Shown: positions 1 to 8,287, numbered from the stretch's first letter. The stretch is DNA of 18,716 nucleotides from JACCVL01 sp038233135 (GCA_038233135.1 JBBSMN010000034.1:1-18716); one strand, 5' to 3'. Numbers and translations are program-made. Notes: a model not told the origin generated them from the letters alone.

Positions 1-744
1 GCCGCCCAGAACATGGCCAAGCGTGCCGAGAGGCTGATGGCCGGCCTGGAGGCCGAGCGACGATCGGACAAGGTCGCACGGATCAAGTTCCCCGCCCCGG
101 CCAAGTGCGGGCGTACCCCCCTGCGGGCCGAGGGACTGTCCCGCTCGTACGGGTCGCTGGAGGTGTTCACCGATGTCGACCTCGCGATAGACCGCGGCTC
201 ACGGGTGGTGGTGCTCGGCCTCAACGGCGCCGGCAAGACCACGCTGCTGCGGGTGCTGGCGGGCATCGACGCCCCGGACACCGGCACGGTGGTGCCCGGG
301 CACGGGCTCAAGCTCGGCTACTACGCCCAGGAGCACGAGACCCTCGACATGTCTCGTACCGTGCTGGAGAACATGCACGCCGCGGGACCGCAGCTGAGCG
401 ACGCCGAAGCCCGCAGCGCGCTGGGATCGTTCCTGTTCTCCGGTGACGACGCGCACAAGCCGGCTGCGGTGCTCTCCGGCGGCGAGAAGACCCGGCTGGC
501 GCTGGCAGCCCTGGTCGTCTCCAGCGCCAACGTGCTGCTCCTGGACGAGCCCACCAACAACCTCGACCCCTCCTCGCGCGAGGAGGTGCTGGGCGCCATC
601 CGATCGTACGAGGGCGGCATCGTGCTGGTCACCCACGACGAGGGCGCCGTGCAGGCCCTGCACCCCGACCGGGTGCTGATCCTGCCCGACGGCACCGAGG
701 ACCTGTGGAGCGAGGAGTACGCCGACCTGGTGGCGCTGGCCTAA
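1..744 (+). CDS. ABC-F family ATPase, C-terminal part (5' end outside window)
   Basis: The reading frame is open from the first base, so only about the last 247 residues of a protein usually near 530 residues are present. They cover the end of the charged inter-domain linker and the whole second nucleotide-binding domain. Counting from the Met at position 13, Walker A is GLNGAGKTT (69-77), the signature is LSGGE (154-158), Walker B runs into the D-loop as LLLDEPTNNLD (175-185), and a switch His follows in THD. There are no membrane segments and no transporter partner nearby. ABC-F proteins are soluble and act on ribosomes, either as translation factors or as antibiotic-resistance ribosome protectors; which of these applies cannot be told without the N-terminal half and linker. 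The next gene starts 10 bases after the stop, so the two are probably co-transcribed. Confidence 0.95.
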   Translation, partial: AAQNMAKRAERLMAGLEAERRSDKVARIKFPAPAKCGRTPLRAEGLSRSYGSLEVFTDVDLAIDRGSRVVVLGLNGAGKTTLLRVLAGIDAPDTGTVVPGHGLKLGYYAQEHETLDMSRTVLENMHAAGPQLSDAEARSALGSFLFSGDDAHKPAAVLSGGEKTRLALAALVVSSANVLLLDEPTNNLDPSSREEVLGAIRSYEGGIVLVTHDEGAVQALHPDRVLILPDGTEDLWSEEYADLVALA

Positions 745-754
745 GGTCGCTCGC

Positions 755-1552
755 ATGACCTACCCCGACGCGGAGTCGCTCGCCGCGGCCGGCGTGCGAC
801 TCGACGTGTCCGGCGAGGTCGTGACCGTCAGCCTGGCCCGCCCGGACGTCCGCAACGCGCAGACCCCGGCCACCTGGCGAGCCCTGGCGGCGATCGGCGC
901 TGCCCTGACCGCCGACGTCCGGGTCGTCGTCGTCCGCGGTGACGGTCCGGCGTTCTCCGCCGGTCTCGACCGAGCCATGTTCGCTCCGGACGGGGTGCCG
1001 GGGGAGCTGTCACTGGTTGAGCTGGCGGCGCTGGACGACGACGAGCTCGCCGGCATGCTCGCCGGCTTCCAGGCCGGCTTCGGCTGGTTGCGCCGACCGG
1101 ACATCGTCTCGGTCGCCGCCGTGCAGGGGCACGCGGTCGGGGCCGGCTTCCAGCTGGTGCTGGCCTGTGATCTGCGGGTCGTCGCCGACGACGTGCGCTT
1201 CGCCATGCGCGAGACCTCACTGGGCATCGTCCCCGATCTCGGCGGCACCAAGCCGCTGGTGGACGCCGTCGGCTACGCCCGGGCAGTGGAGATCTGCGTG
1301 ACCGGCCGAGTCGTGGAGGCGGCCGAGGCCCGTGATCTCGGACTCGCCACCGTGGTGGTGCCGTTGCAGCGCCTGGAGGAGTCCGTGGCCGACCTGGTCG
1401 CCGCGGTGACCGCGCCGCTGCACGGAGCCGTCGCCGCCACCAAGCAGCTCCTGCTCGACGCCGGCGACCGCTCGTACGAGGAGCAGTGCCGTGCCGAGCG
1501 CACCGTCCAGGCAGGCCGGCTGCGGGACCTGGCCGCCGCCTTCGACCGCTGA
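755..1552 (+). CDS. Enoyl-CoA hydratase/isomerase (crotonase) family protein
   Basis: This is a complete 265-residue crotonase-fold protein, normal length for the family. The oxyanion-hole segment FSAGLD is at about 67-72 and the second loop GHAVGAGFQ at 125-133. These bind the CoA thioester and polarise the acyl carbonyl. In classical enoyl-CoA hydratase two glutamates (144 and 164 in the rat mitochondrial enzyme) do the chemistry. Aligned by eye, the first is Gln133 here and the second is retained as Glu153 in the MRETSLG segment. Loss of one acid fits an isomerase-type or other crotonase reaction better than simple hydration, but the substrate is unknown. The ATG follows the ABC-F stop by 10 bases with only a weak ribosome binding site, suggesting read-through from upstream. 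No other beta-oxidation gene is adjacent. Confidence 0.9.
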   Translation: MTYPDAESLAAAGVRLDVSGEVVTVSLARPDVRNAQTPATWRALAAIGAALTADVRVVVVRGDGPAFSAGLDRAMFAPDGVPGELSLVELAALDDDELAGMLAGFQAGFGWLRRPDIVSVAAVQGHAVGAGFQLVLACDLRVVADDVRFAMRETSLGIVPDLGGTKPLVDAVGYARAVEICVTGRVVEAAEARDLGLATVVVPLQRLEESVADLVAAVTAPLHGAVAATKQLLLDAGDRSYEEQCRAERTVQAGRLRDLAAAFDR

Positions 1553-1579
1553 CGACAACTGTGGTGGTTGGCCGGCGTC

Positions 1580-1608
1580 TGGCAGGTGCGCCCGTTCGCT
1601 GGCATAGT
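1580..1608 (+). promoter_or_regulatory. Weak candidate promoter ahead of the DUF1232 gene
   Basis: The 103-base gap between the crotonase and DUF1232 genes holds CATAGT (1603-1608, four of six bases like TATAAT). TGGCAG lies 17 bases upstream but is a poor -35 match. It may allow separate expression of the downstream gene; the call rests on position and weak similarity only. Confidence 0.25.
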
Positions 1609-1655
1609 CGCGCCGACCGCCAGGCCCGGCGGCGTCGCGGGAACGAGGTACGCAG

Positions 1656-2120
1656 ATGGACGAGCCGAGCTGGAAGCCGCGGTTCCGCACCGCCCGCTCG
1701 ACCATCACCAAGGTACTGGAGAGCGGCGCCTTCCGGCACTCCCGCGAACGGGCCCCGATGATCATCGACGACGCGGCCGCGCTGCGCAGGCTCGCCGAGG
1801 TGCTCGAGGCGCTCGATTACGTCGATCCGCCGCTGTCGACCGTCGCCGACCGGGTCGCCGCGGCCATCCGGCTGCTCCGGGACCGTGCTGAACGCCTGGA
1901 GACCGACCCCGACGCGATGACCGACCCCAAGGCGGCCGCCAGCCACGCCGCCCGTGAGCGCCTGATCATCGCTGCCCTGGACTACCTGATCACCCCCGTC
2001 GACCTGGTCCCCGACTTCCGTCCGGGTGGCTACATCGACGACGTGCTGCTGCTGAGCTGGGTGTTCGGTGCTGCGGCCGATGAGCTGGCGCCATACCTGG
2101 AGGACGCCCCGCAGGTGTGA
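1656..2120 (+). CDS. YkvA/DUF1232 family small protein
   Basis: A 154-residue protein whose C-terminal third carries the DUF1232 signature: ALDYLITPVDLVPD, then Pro-Gly, then YIDDVLLL, and a hydrophobic run WVFGAAADEL. The family consists of short proteins with this conserved P-x-DL-x-PD...DD motif, often with one or two membrane-associated helices; no biochemical function is established. The N-terminal 100 residues are charged and predicted helical. The ATG at 1656 follows an AACGAGG-type ribosome binding site. The stop codon TGA (2118-2120) shares its last base with an in-frame ATG of the ABC exporter frame, but that exporter more likely starts further down. Confidence 0.85.
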   Translation: MDEPSWKPRFRTARSTITKVLESGAFRHSRERAPMIIDDAAALRRLAEVLEALDYVDPPLSTVADRVAAAIRLLRDRAERLETDPDAMTDPKAAASHAARERLIIAALDYLITPVDLVPDFRPGGYIDDVLLLSWVFGAAADELAPYLEDAPQV

Positions 2121-2248
2121 TGCTGGCCAGGCTCTGCCGAGCCCGGTCAATCCATCACCGTCGGTCCACGGGTCCGTCCGGGTTGGTCCGGGTCGGCGAT
2201 GCGGCGCCGGACGGAACAAGCCCTCGCTCACCGGCGTTCGACCCAGCA

Positions 2249-4150
2249 ATGATGCCGGGAGCGACGCGGGCGAGGACCCTGCGATCATTTGCCACCGACC
2301 CGTCCCAGGCGCGCTCGGTCTCGCGCGCCACGGTGCGGCGCATCGTTGCGTTCGCCAAGCCGTACGGCCGCCTGATCTGGGCGTTCCTGGCGCTCGTGAT
2401 CGTGGACTCCCTGCTGGTGGTGGCCACCCCGGTCCTGTTCCAGCGGATCGTGGACGACGGCGTCCTCAAGGGCGACCGCAGCGTCGTCGTCGTCATCGCC
2501 CTCATCATCGCGCTGCTCGCCTTCGCCGAGGCCGGGTTGACGCTCGCCCAGCGGTGGTACTCCGCCCGCATCGGCGAGGGCCTGATCTACGACCTGCGGG
2601 TCCGGGTGTACAGGCATGTGCAGCGGATGCCGATCGCGTTCTTCACCCGCACCCAGACCGGTGCGCTGGTGTCCCGGCTCAACAACGACGTGATCGGGGC
2701 CCAACGCGCGTTCACGTCCACGCTGTCCGGCGTCGTCGCCAACGTCATCACCGTGGTGATGGTGGTCGGGACGATGCTGCTGCTGTCGCCGCTGATCACC
2801 GCGGTGGCACTGGCGCTGCTGCCGCTGTTCCTGCTGCCCGCCAAGTGGGCCGGGCGCCGCCTGGCCACATTGACCCGCCAGCAGATGGAGCTCAACGCCG
2901 ACCTCGGCACCGGCATGACCGAGCGGTTCGGGGTCGGCGGCGCCATGCTGGTCAAGCTGTTCGGCCGCAGCGACGAGGAGCAGTCGGTCTTCTCCGGACG
3001 CGCCGAGGGGGTGCGCGACCTCGGCGTGCGCATCGCGATGAGCAGCCGGGTGTTCTTCTCCGCACTCACCTTGATCGCGGCGCTGGCGATCGCGCTCGTC
3101 TACGGCATCGGCGGGCTGTTCGCCATCTCCGGGTCGCTCAGCGTCGGGACGCTGCTGGCGCTGGCCGCGCTGATGAGCCGCCTGTACGGTCCGCTGACCG
3201 CGCTGGCCAACGTGCGGGTCGACGTGATGACCGCGCTGGTCAGCTTCGAGCGGGTCTTCGAGGTGCTCGACCTGGAGCCGTCCATCGTTGACCCGGACGA
3301 CGCGTACGCGCTGCCGCCCGGTGCGGCGGGCATCGAGCTCGACCGCGTGAGCTTCCACTACCCGCGGGCCGACGAGGTCGGCCTGGCCAGCCTCGAGTCG
3401 GTGGCGCGCCTCGATGCGCGCGACTCCGGCAACGTCCTCGACGACGTCAGTGTCGAGGTCAAGCCCGGCCAGATGGTTGCCCTGGTCGGCCCCTCGGGCG
3501 CCGGCAAGACCACCATCACCCAGCTGGTCAACCGGCTCTACGACGTGGACAGCGGCACCGTACGCATCGCCGGGACCGACGTGCGCGAGGTCTCCCAGGA
3601 GTCGTTGCGCGACGTTGTCGGGCATGTGACCCAGGACGCGCACCTGTTCCACGACACGATCGCCGTCAATCTGCGCTATGCCCGTCCCGAGGCCACCGAC
3701 GACGAGGTCTGGGCAGCCCTGCACGCGGCCCAGGTCGGCACCCTGGTCCGGTCGCTGCCCGACGGGCTGGACACGGTGGTGGGCGACCGGGGCTACCGCC
3801 TGTCCGGTGGCGAGCGCCAACGCATCGCCATCGCCCGGCTGCTGCTCAAGGCGCCGGCGGTTGTCGTGCTCGACGAGGCCACCGCTCACCTGGACTCCGA
3901 GTCCGAGGCGGCGGTGCAACGTGCACTGGACGCCGCACTGGCCGGACGTACGTCGCTGGTCATCGCCCACCGGCTGTCCACCGTCCGGCAGGCCGACCTC
4001 ATCGTGGTACTGGACCAGGGGCGGGTCGTCGAGCGCGGGACCCACCACCAGCTGGTGGCCGCGGGCGGGCTCTACTCCGAGCTCTACCGCACCCAGTTCG
4101 CCGACGGGAGCCAGGTCAACGGAGCCTCGCCGGCGTCCCTGCCGGCGTAG
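2249..4150 (+). CDS. ABC exporter half-transporter (fused membrane and ATPase domains)
   Basis: About 633 residues: an N-terminal exporter-type transmembrane domain with roughly six hydrophobic helices, then an ATP-binding domain. Walker A GPSGAGKTT is encoded at 3488-3514, the signature LSGGERQR at 3800-3823, Walker B with D-loop (VVVLDEATAHLD) from 3860, and the switch His in IAHRLST. Between the two domains is an insertion containing ADEVGLASLE, which I recognise from actinobacterial exporters of this type. A single gene with no fused or adjacent partner suggests a homodimer exporting lipid, drug or peptide; the substrate is unknown. The frame is open back to GTG 2117/ATG 2120, but that extra stretch is basic, low in hydrophobicity and not exporter-like, so ATG 2249 (or 2252) is preferred. 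No clear ribosome binding site precedes either ATG. Confidence 0.92.
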   Translation: MMPGATRARTLRSFATDPSQARSVSRATVRRIVAFAKPYGRLIWAFLALVIVDSLLVVATPVLFQRIVDDGVLKGDRSVVVVIALIIALLAFAEAGLTLAQRWYSARIGEGLIYDLRVRVYRHVQRMPIAFFTRTQTGALVSRLNNDVIGAQRAFTSTLSGVVANVITVVMVVGTMLLLSPLITAVALALLPLFLLPAKWAGRRLATLTRQQMELNADLGTGMTERFGVGGAMLVKLFGRSDEEQSVFSGRAEGVRDLGVRIAMSSRVFFSALTLIAALAIALVYGIGGLFAISGSLSVGTLLALAALMSRLYGPLTALANVRVDVMTALVSFERVFEVLDLEPSIVDPDDAYALPPGAAGIELDRVSFHYPRADEVGLASLESVARLDARDSGNVLDDVSVEVKPGQMVALVGPSGAGKTTITQLVNRLYDVDSGTVRIAGTDVREVSQESLRDVVGHVTQDAHLFHDTIAVNLRYARPEATDDEVWAALHAAQVGTLVRSLPDGLDTVVGDRGYRLSGGERQRIAIARLLLKAPAVVVLDEATAHLDSESEAAVQRALDAALAGRTSLVIAHRLSTVRQADLIVVLDQGRVVERGTHHQLVAAGGLYSELYRTQFADGSQVNGASPASLPA

Positions 4151-4263
4151 ACCCAGCCGCTGGCGAAGCCGGCGACCGACAGCGCGAGCAACCTCGGGGC
4201 AGCTCGGCGGGTGGTGCGCCGGACGGTGACCCATGTGCGCGCTGTGGCAGCGTGCGAGCTCAT
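4084..4263 (-). CDS. Doubtful small antisense protein with one hydrophobic segment
   Basis: A 59-residue frame runs leftward through the 213-base gap between the ABC exporter and the SDR gene, and its last 22 codons overlap the exporter's 3' end. It begins MSSHAATART, has a basic stretch (VTVRRTTRRAAPR) and then one hydrophobic run (LLALSVAGFASGWVYAG), the shape of a single-pass membrane peptide. In the non-overlapping part, third positions are about nine-tenths G or C by hand count, clearly above first and second positions, which is what a real gene of this genome shows. Against it, there is no convincing ribosome binding site and I recognise no homologue. The frame also extends upstream to 4365. 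Confidence 0.3.
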   Translation of the reverse strand: MSSHAATARTWVTVRRTTRRAAPRLLALSVAGFASGWVYAGRDAGEAPLTWLPSANWVR

Positions 4264-4363
4264 GCGCTCAGCAAAGCAGTCTCGCCCGTATGGCTCGCGA
4301 TCGTCGGATGGCTGGTGTGCGAGGGTCTGGTGAACATGTCGTAGTGGACCGAGGAGGAACGTC

Positions 4364-5146
4364 ATGGATCTGGGTCTGAGCGAGCGCGTCTACGTCGTCA
4401 CCGGCGGCAGCCGAGGTCTGGCCCGGGCCGGGGCCGAGTCGCTGGTGGCCGACGGCGCCCGGGTGATCCTCACCGGCCGTGACGAGGCCCGGCTGTCCGC
4501 GACCGCCGACGAGCTGGCCGCCATCGGCAGCGCCGCCAACGTGCTGCCCGTCGTCGCCGACAACGCCGACCCGGCCACGGCCGACCGGCTCGTGACAGCG
4601 GCGCAGGACAACTGGGGCCGGCTCGACGGAGCGTTGATCAGCGTCGGCGGCCCACCGCCCGGCGCCGCGACGGACGCCACCGACGACCAGTGGCGCACCG
4701 CGTTCGAGTCGGTCTTCCTCGGCGCGGTACGCCTGGCCCGCACCATCGCGGCGGCGTGTGACACAGCCGCGGGCTCGGACTCGGCTATCGGGTTGGTGCT
4801 GTCCAGTTCGGTCAAGCAGCCGATCGGCGGGCTGGCGATCAGCAACGGCCTGCGCCCCGGGCTGGCCATGGTCGCCAAGACGCTGGCCGACGAGCTCGGA
4901 CCGAGCGGCATCCGGGTGCTCGGTCTGCTCCCCGGCCGCATCGACACCGAGCGGGTCCGCGAGCTGGACGGGCTGGCCGGTGATCCCGCGGCGGCACGGG
5001 CCGCGGGTGAGGCGGGCATCCCGCTACGCCGCTACGGTGAGCCGGTCGAGTTCGGCCGGGTCGCGGCCTTCCTGCTGTCGCCGGCCGCGTCGTACGTCAC
5101 CGGGGCGATGGTGCCGGTCGATGGGGGCGTCATCCGGGCCTTGTGA
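4364..5146 (+). CDS. Divergent SDR-family protein with degenerate catalytic motif
   Basis: A 260-residue Rossmann-fold protein related to 3-oxoacyl-ACP reductases. The cofactor loop is TGGSRGLA (13-20), with Ala in place of the last Gly of TGxxxGxG. The usual NNAG is replaced by SVGGPPPG (about 93-100), and where YxxxK should lie the chain reads AISNGLRPG (158-166), so both the catalytic Tyr and Lys are absent while a Ser cluster (147-149) remains. The C-terminus is normal for SDRs (YVTGAMVPVDGG). This pattern matches the known 'BKR-like, SDR-like' subgroup with imperfect cofactor and catalytic motifs, so it is not simply decay. Reaction and substrate are unknown. The start is well defined by GAGGAGGAA a few bases before the ATG. 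Confidence 0.88.
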   Translation: MDLGLSERVYVVTGGSRGLARAGAESLVADGARVILTGRDEARLSATADELAAIGSAANVLPVVADNADPATADRLVTAAQDNWGRLDGALISVGGPPPGAATDATDDQWRTAFESVFLGAVRLARTIAAACDTAAGSDSAIGLVLSSSVKQPIGGLAISNGLRPGLAMVAKTLADELGPSGIRVLGLLPGRIDTERVRELDGLAGDPAAARAAGEAGIPLRRYGEPVEFGRVAAFLLSPAASYVTGAMVPVDGGVIRAL

Positions 5147-5202
5147 CGGGACCGACTCGTCCGATCGGCCCAATGACAGCAGCAATCGCAGCGTTCGGCC
5201 GG

Positions 5203-5215
5203 TATTGTCCGACAA
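5203..5215 (+). promoter_or_regulatory. Candidate -10 box and short palindrome upstream of sulfatase
   Basis: The 79-base gap before the sulfatase contains TATTGT (5203-5208), a plausible -10 box. It overlaps a short palindrome, TTGTC-C-GACAA (5205-5215). The palindrome has the GT-N3-AC spacing typical of FadR-type GntR operators, but no -35 box is evident at proper distance. Low confidence. Confidence 0.25.
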
Positions 5216-5225
5216 GGTTACGGGT

Positions 5226-6723
5226 ATGCGGCTGCGACTACTCTCCCTTCTCCTGGCGTCCGTCGTGGCGGCGGGGCTCGTGCAGGGCGGTCCACGTGTC
5301 AGTGCTGACGACCTGCCCGGCCAGGAGCGGGTCGCGCGGCCGAACATCGTGCTCGTCGTGATGGACGACATGCGCAGTGACGACCTGGACTGGATGCCGA
5401 CCGTCAAACGGCGCATCGCCCGCCGCGGCACCTCGTACGAGAGCTTCTATGTCCCGACGGCGCTGTGCTGCCCCGCGCGGGCGAGCGTGCTGCGTGGACA
5501 GTACCCGCACAACACCGGGGTACTGACCAACGCCGAGCCCGACGGTGGGTGGAAAGGCTTCCAGCCGAGGGAGTCGAACACGCTGGCCACCATGCTTGAC
5601 GCCACCTACGAGACGGGCTTCGTCGGCAAGTACATGAACGGCTATCGGGGTCGGCGCCAGACCTTCGTGCCACCGGGGTGGGACGACTGGAAGGCCACCG
5701 TACGGACGTACCACTACCTCAAGATCGTCACCAACGACAACGGTGTCGTCGAGCGCCACCACGGCATCAACAGCCCGACGCTGTTCGGCTCCCAGGCGTC
5801 GAGGTTCGTCAACCGGAGCCGCCGCCAGCCCGACCCGTTCTTCCTGCTGTTGTCCTTTGTGTCGCCGTCACAACGGCAAGCCGCACGACGACGGCGACAA
5901 GAACATCACCAGCCCCTACGTCCCGAAGAAGGACCGCGGCACCTACGGCGGCCCGCCGCCGTCCGCCGACCCGTCGTACAACGAGCCGCACGTCGCGGAC
6001 AAGACCGGCCCCGTGGCCGACCTGCCGCGCCTCACGCGTGCGCAGAAGCTCAAGCAAGTCATCCGCAACCGCCAGCGCCGCGAGTCGCTGGCATCGGCGG
6101 ACCGCGCCGTCCGGCGGGTGCTTAGGCGGCTGGCAGCCACCAACCAGGACAAGGACACCTACGTCGTCTTCCTCAGCGACAACGGCTACCTGCTGGGCGA
6201 GCACCGGCTGCCCGGCAAGAAGGGCCTGCCGTACGAGCCGGCGAGCCGTCTGCCGCTGCTCGTGCGCGGCCCAGGGGTCCCGGCCGGTGGCACCTGGAGC
6301 TCGACCACCGGGATGCAGGACATCGCACCGACGATCCTGGACATGGCGCGGACGCCCAGCAGTTATGCGATGGATGGCCGGTCGGTGCTGCCGACCGCCG
6401 AGCGGCCCGACGGGCAGCCCGGCCGCGCCGTCCTGCTCGAGCAGGCCGACCTGCCCATCGACGCCGAGAACGGTGGTGCCATCCGTTACGCCCCGCCCCG
6501 CGCGGTCGAGGACGTCAGGTGGACGTACCGCGGTGTCGTCAGCGACGGGTGGAAGCTGATCTCGTGGGACCAGCGCGACGCGTTCGAGCTCTACGATCTC
6601 AAGCAGGATCCGTACGAGCTGAAGAACCGCTACGGCGACCCGGAGGTGGCCGACCGGCAGCAGCGGCTCACCGAACGGCTTCAGCAGCTCTGGCTCTGCC
6701 GAGCGCGAGAGTGTGACCGCTGA
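5226..6723 (+). pseudogene. Secreted sulfatase interrupted by a +1 frameshift
   Basis: Two consecutive frames together encode one sulfatase of about 498 residues. The first part (5226-5867) has a signal peptide (MRLR, then LLSLLLASVVAAGL, possible cleavage after VSA). It also has the metal-binding VVMDD at 44-48 and the formylglycine motif C81-C-P-A-R85. The second part (from 5869) restores PHNGKPH, then SDNGYLLGEH (DNG at 6178-6186), GLPYEPASRLP, and the closing LYDLKQDPYELKN typical of sulfatases. The frames join if one base near 5868 is removed, turning SPSQR into SPHNGK. Both halves are otherwise undamaged, so the lesion is recent or a sequencing error. Intact homologues hydrolyse sulfate esters outside the membrane after a Cys is converted to formylglycine; the substrate (perhaps a sulfated sugar) is unknown. 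Confidence 0.88.
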
Positions 6724-6756
6724 GCAGCATCCACTCAGCCCGCCACCGCCGGTCGC

Positions 6757-8211
6757 TCAGCGCAGCTCGGACTCGGCCGACGTGATCGACTCGAACTCCT
6801 CCTCCGGCGCCACCCCGACCAGCCGGTGCCGGCTGTAGAACCAGAAGTAGGCGAGGAATGCGGCGAACACCACCGCAGTGATGCCGGCTGCCTTCACGTC
6901 CACGAAGAAGGTCGCCACCACAGCCAGGCAGGCCAGCACCAGCGCGACGCCGGTCGTCGCGATCCCGCCGGGGGTGCGGTACGGGCGCTCCAAGTCGGGC
7001 TCGCGGCGGCGCAGCACGATGTGACTGAGCATCATCAGCACGTACGACACGGTCGCGCCGAACACGGCGATGTTGATCAGCAGCGCCCCGTCCTGGGTGA
7101 TGGCCGCGAGCAGGAAGCCGATGCCGGCGGGCACCAGCAGGGCCACCCACGGCGTGTGCCGCTTGCTCGTGAGCGCCAGCATGCGCGGCAGGTAGCCCGC
7201 GCGGGACAGCGCGAACAGCTGCCGGGAGTAGCCGAAGATGATCGAGAAGAAGCTGGCCACCAGCCCGGCCAGGCCGACGTAGTTGACGAAGCTCGCCATC
7301 CAGGTGTTGCCGCCGTAGGCCTGCCGCAGAGCTTCCGGCAGCGGGTTGTCGGAGTCCCGAATCGACTCCGCACCCGCCCCCCCGGGCGCCAGAAGGAGTA
7401 TCAGCGCCGCGAACAGCAGCAGCGCCATCATCGCGGCGATGATCCCGCGCGGCATGTCCTTGCGCGGGTCGCGCGCCTCCTCAGCGGCCAGCGGGACACC
7501 CTCCACGGCGAGGAAGAACCAGATGCCGTAGACGAAGGCCGCGATCACCCCGGCGAACCCGAAGGGAAGGAAGGACGAGGCGCCCGTCGCCGCGGAGTCC
7601 ACCGGGATGTCGGTGAGATTGCCGACGTCGAACTTCGGCACCATCGCGATGACGAACAGCACCAGCGCGACCACCGCCACCGCGGTGATCGCGAACATCA
7701 GCTTGAGCGCCTCACCGACGCCGTACAGGTGCACCCCGACGAAGATGGCGTAGCAGGCGAGGTACACCGGCCAGCCAGTGGTCAGCCCGAAGAGCCCCAG
7801 CGCCTCGACGTAGCCGCCGATGAAGACCACGATCGCCGCCGGTGCGATGGCGTACTCGATCAGGATGGCGGTGCCGGTGGCGAACCCGCCCAGCGGTCCG
7901 AGAGCGCGGCGGGCGAAGCCGTAGCCCGCACCGGCCACCGGGATGGTCGACGCCAGCTCGGCCAGCCCGAGCACCATCGCCGTGTACATGATCGCCATCA
8001 GGACGGTCGCGATCAGCAACCCGCCGAACCCGCCTACGTCCAGGCCGAAGTTCCACCCGGCGAAGTCGCCGGAGATGACGTACGCGACGCCGAGGCCGGC
8101 CAGCAGCACCCAGCCGACCGACCCGCTCTGCAGCTGGCGGTGGTCGAGGTAGTCGGACTGGACCGACGAGTCGTACTCGACCCCGCTCGGACGTCGGCGA
8201 TCTGTGGACAC
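6757..8211 (-). CDS. eat: Ethanolamine permease (APC superfamily)
   Basis: A 484-residue integral membrane protein with about twelve hydrophobic segments. It matches the ethanolamine permease branch of the amino acid-polyamine-organocation family. Recognisable blocks are GDFAGWNFGL, AGAGYGFARRALGPLGGF, ILIEYAIAPAAIVVFIGGYVE, GWPVYLACYAIFVGVHL and WFFLAVEGVPLAAEEARDP. The predicted role is proton-coupled uptake of ethanolamine across the cytoplasmic membrane. The start is GTG at 8211, supported by TGGAGG a few bases upstream; no better in-frame start is seen. It lies 76 bases downstream of the GntR-type regulator on the same strand and is probably co-transcribed with it. The divergent arm encodes enzymes for a glutamylation route, which supports ethanolamine as substrate, though a related small amine cannot be excluded. 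Confidence 0.9.
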   Translation of the reverse strand: MSTDRRRPSGVEYDSSVQSDYLDHRQLQSGSVGWVLLAGLGVAYVISGDFAGWNFGLDVGGFGGLLIATVLMAIMYTAMVLGLAELASTIPVAGAGYGFARRALGPLGGFATGTAILIEYAIAPAAIVVFIGGYVEALGLFGLTTGWPVYLACYAIFVGVHLYGVGEALKLMFAITAVAVVALVLFVIAMVPKFDVGNLTDIPVDSAATGASSFLPFGFAGVIAAFVYGIWFFLAVEGVPLAAEEARDPRKDMPRGIIAAMMALLLFAALILLLAPGGAGAESIRDSDNPLPEALRQAYGGNTWMASFVNYVGLAGLVASFFSIIFGYSRQLFALSRAGYLPRMLALTSKRHTPWVALLVPAGIGFLLAAITQDGALLINIAVFGATVSYVLMMLSHIVLRRREPDLERPYRTPGGIATTGVALVLACLAVVATFFVDVKAAGITAVVFAAFLAYFWFYSRHRLVGVAPEEEFESITSAESELR

Positions 8212-8287
8212 GAGGACCTCCAGGTAAAGGAACGGAGTCAGACCATTGCCCGCCTTGCTGGAAGGTTCACGTAGGCCGGGGCCGCTG

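Noticed and set aside
2155..2210. Repeated GGTCC units upstream of the ABC exporter
   Set aside because: Short, irregularly spaced and expected by chance in this base composition; no arrangement resembling an operator array.
2117..2248. N-terminal extension of the ABC exporter from GTG 2117 or ATG 2120, which would overlap the DUF1232 stop
   Set aside because: The extra residues are basic, rich in Arg/Pro/Ser and unlike exporter N-termini; ATG 2249 gives the usual length. The TGATG junction remains a small argument for the longer form.
828..2288. Long leftward open frame (about 486 codons) opposite the crotonase and DUF1232 genes
   Set aside because: Its translation is Arg/Gly/Pro/Ala-rich with no recognisable domain and it lies antisense to two clear genes; such frames are common in very GC-rich DNA because stop codons are rare.
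2285..4234. Leftward open frame of about 649 codons opposite the ABC exporter
   Set aside because: The composition (His/Gln/Asp/Arg-rich) is that of an antisense shadow, and the sense strand encodes a complete ABC exporter with all motifs.
6721..6760. Possible terminator between the converging sulfatase and permease genes (TGAGC...GCTCA)
   Set aside because: Only five pairs with a loop of about 30 bases; too weak to call.
6826..8274. Rightward open frame of about 482 codons opposite the permease
   Set aside because: The reverse strand encodes a membrane permease with family motifs; the rightward translation is hydrophilic low-complexity sequence without a domain.
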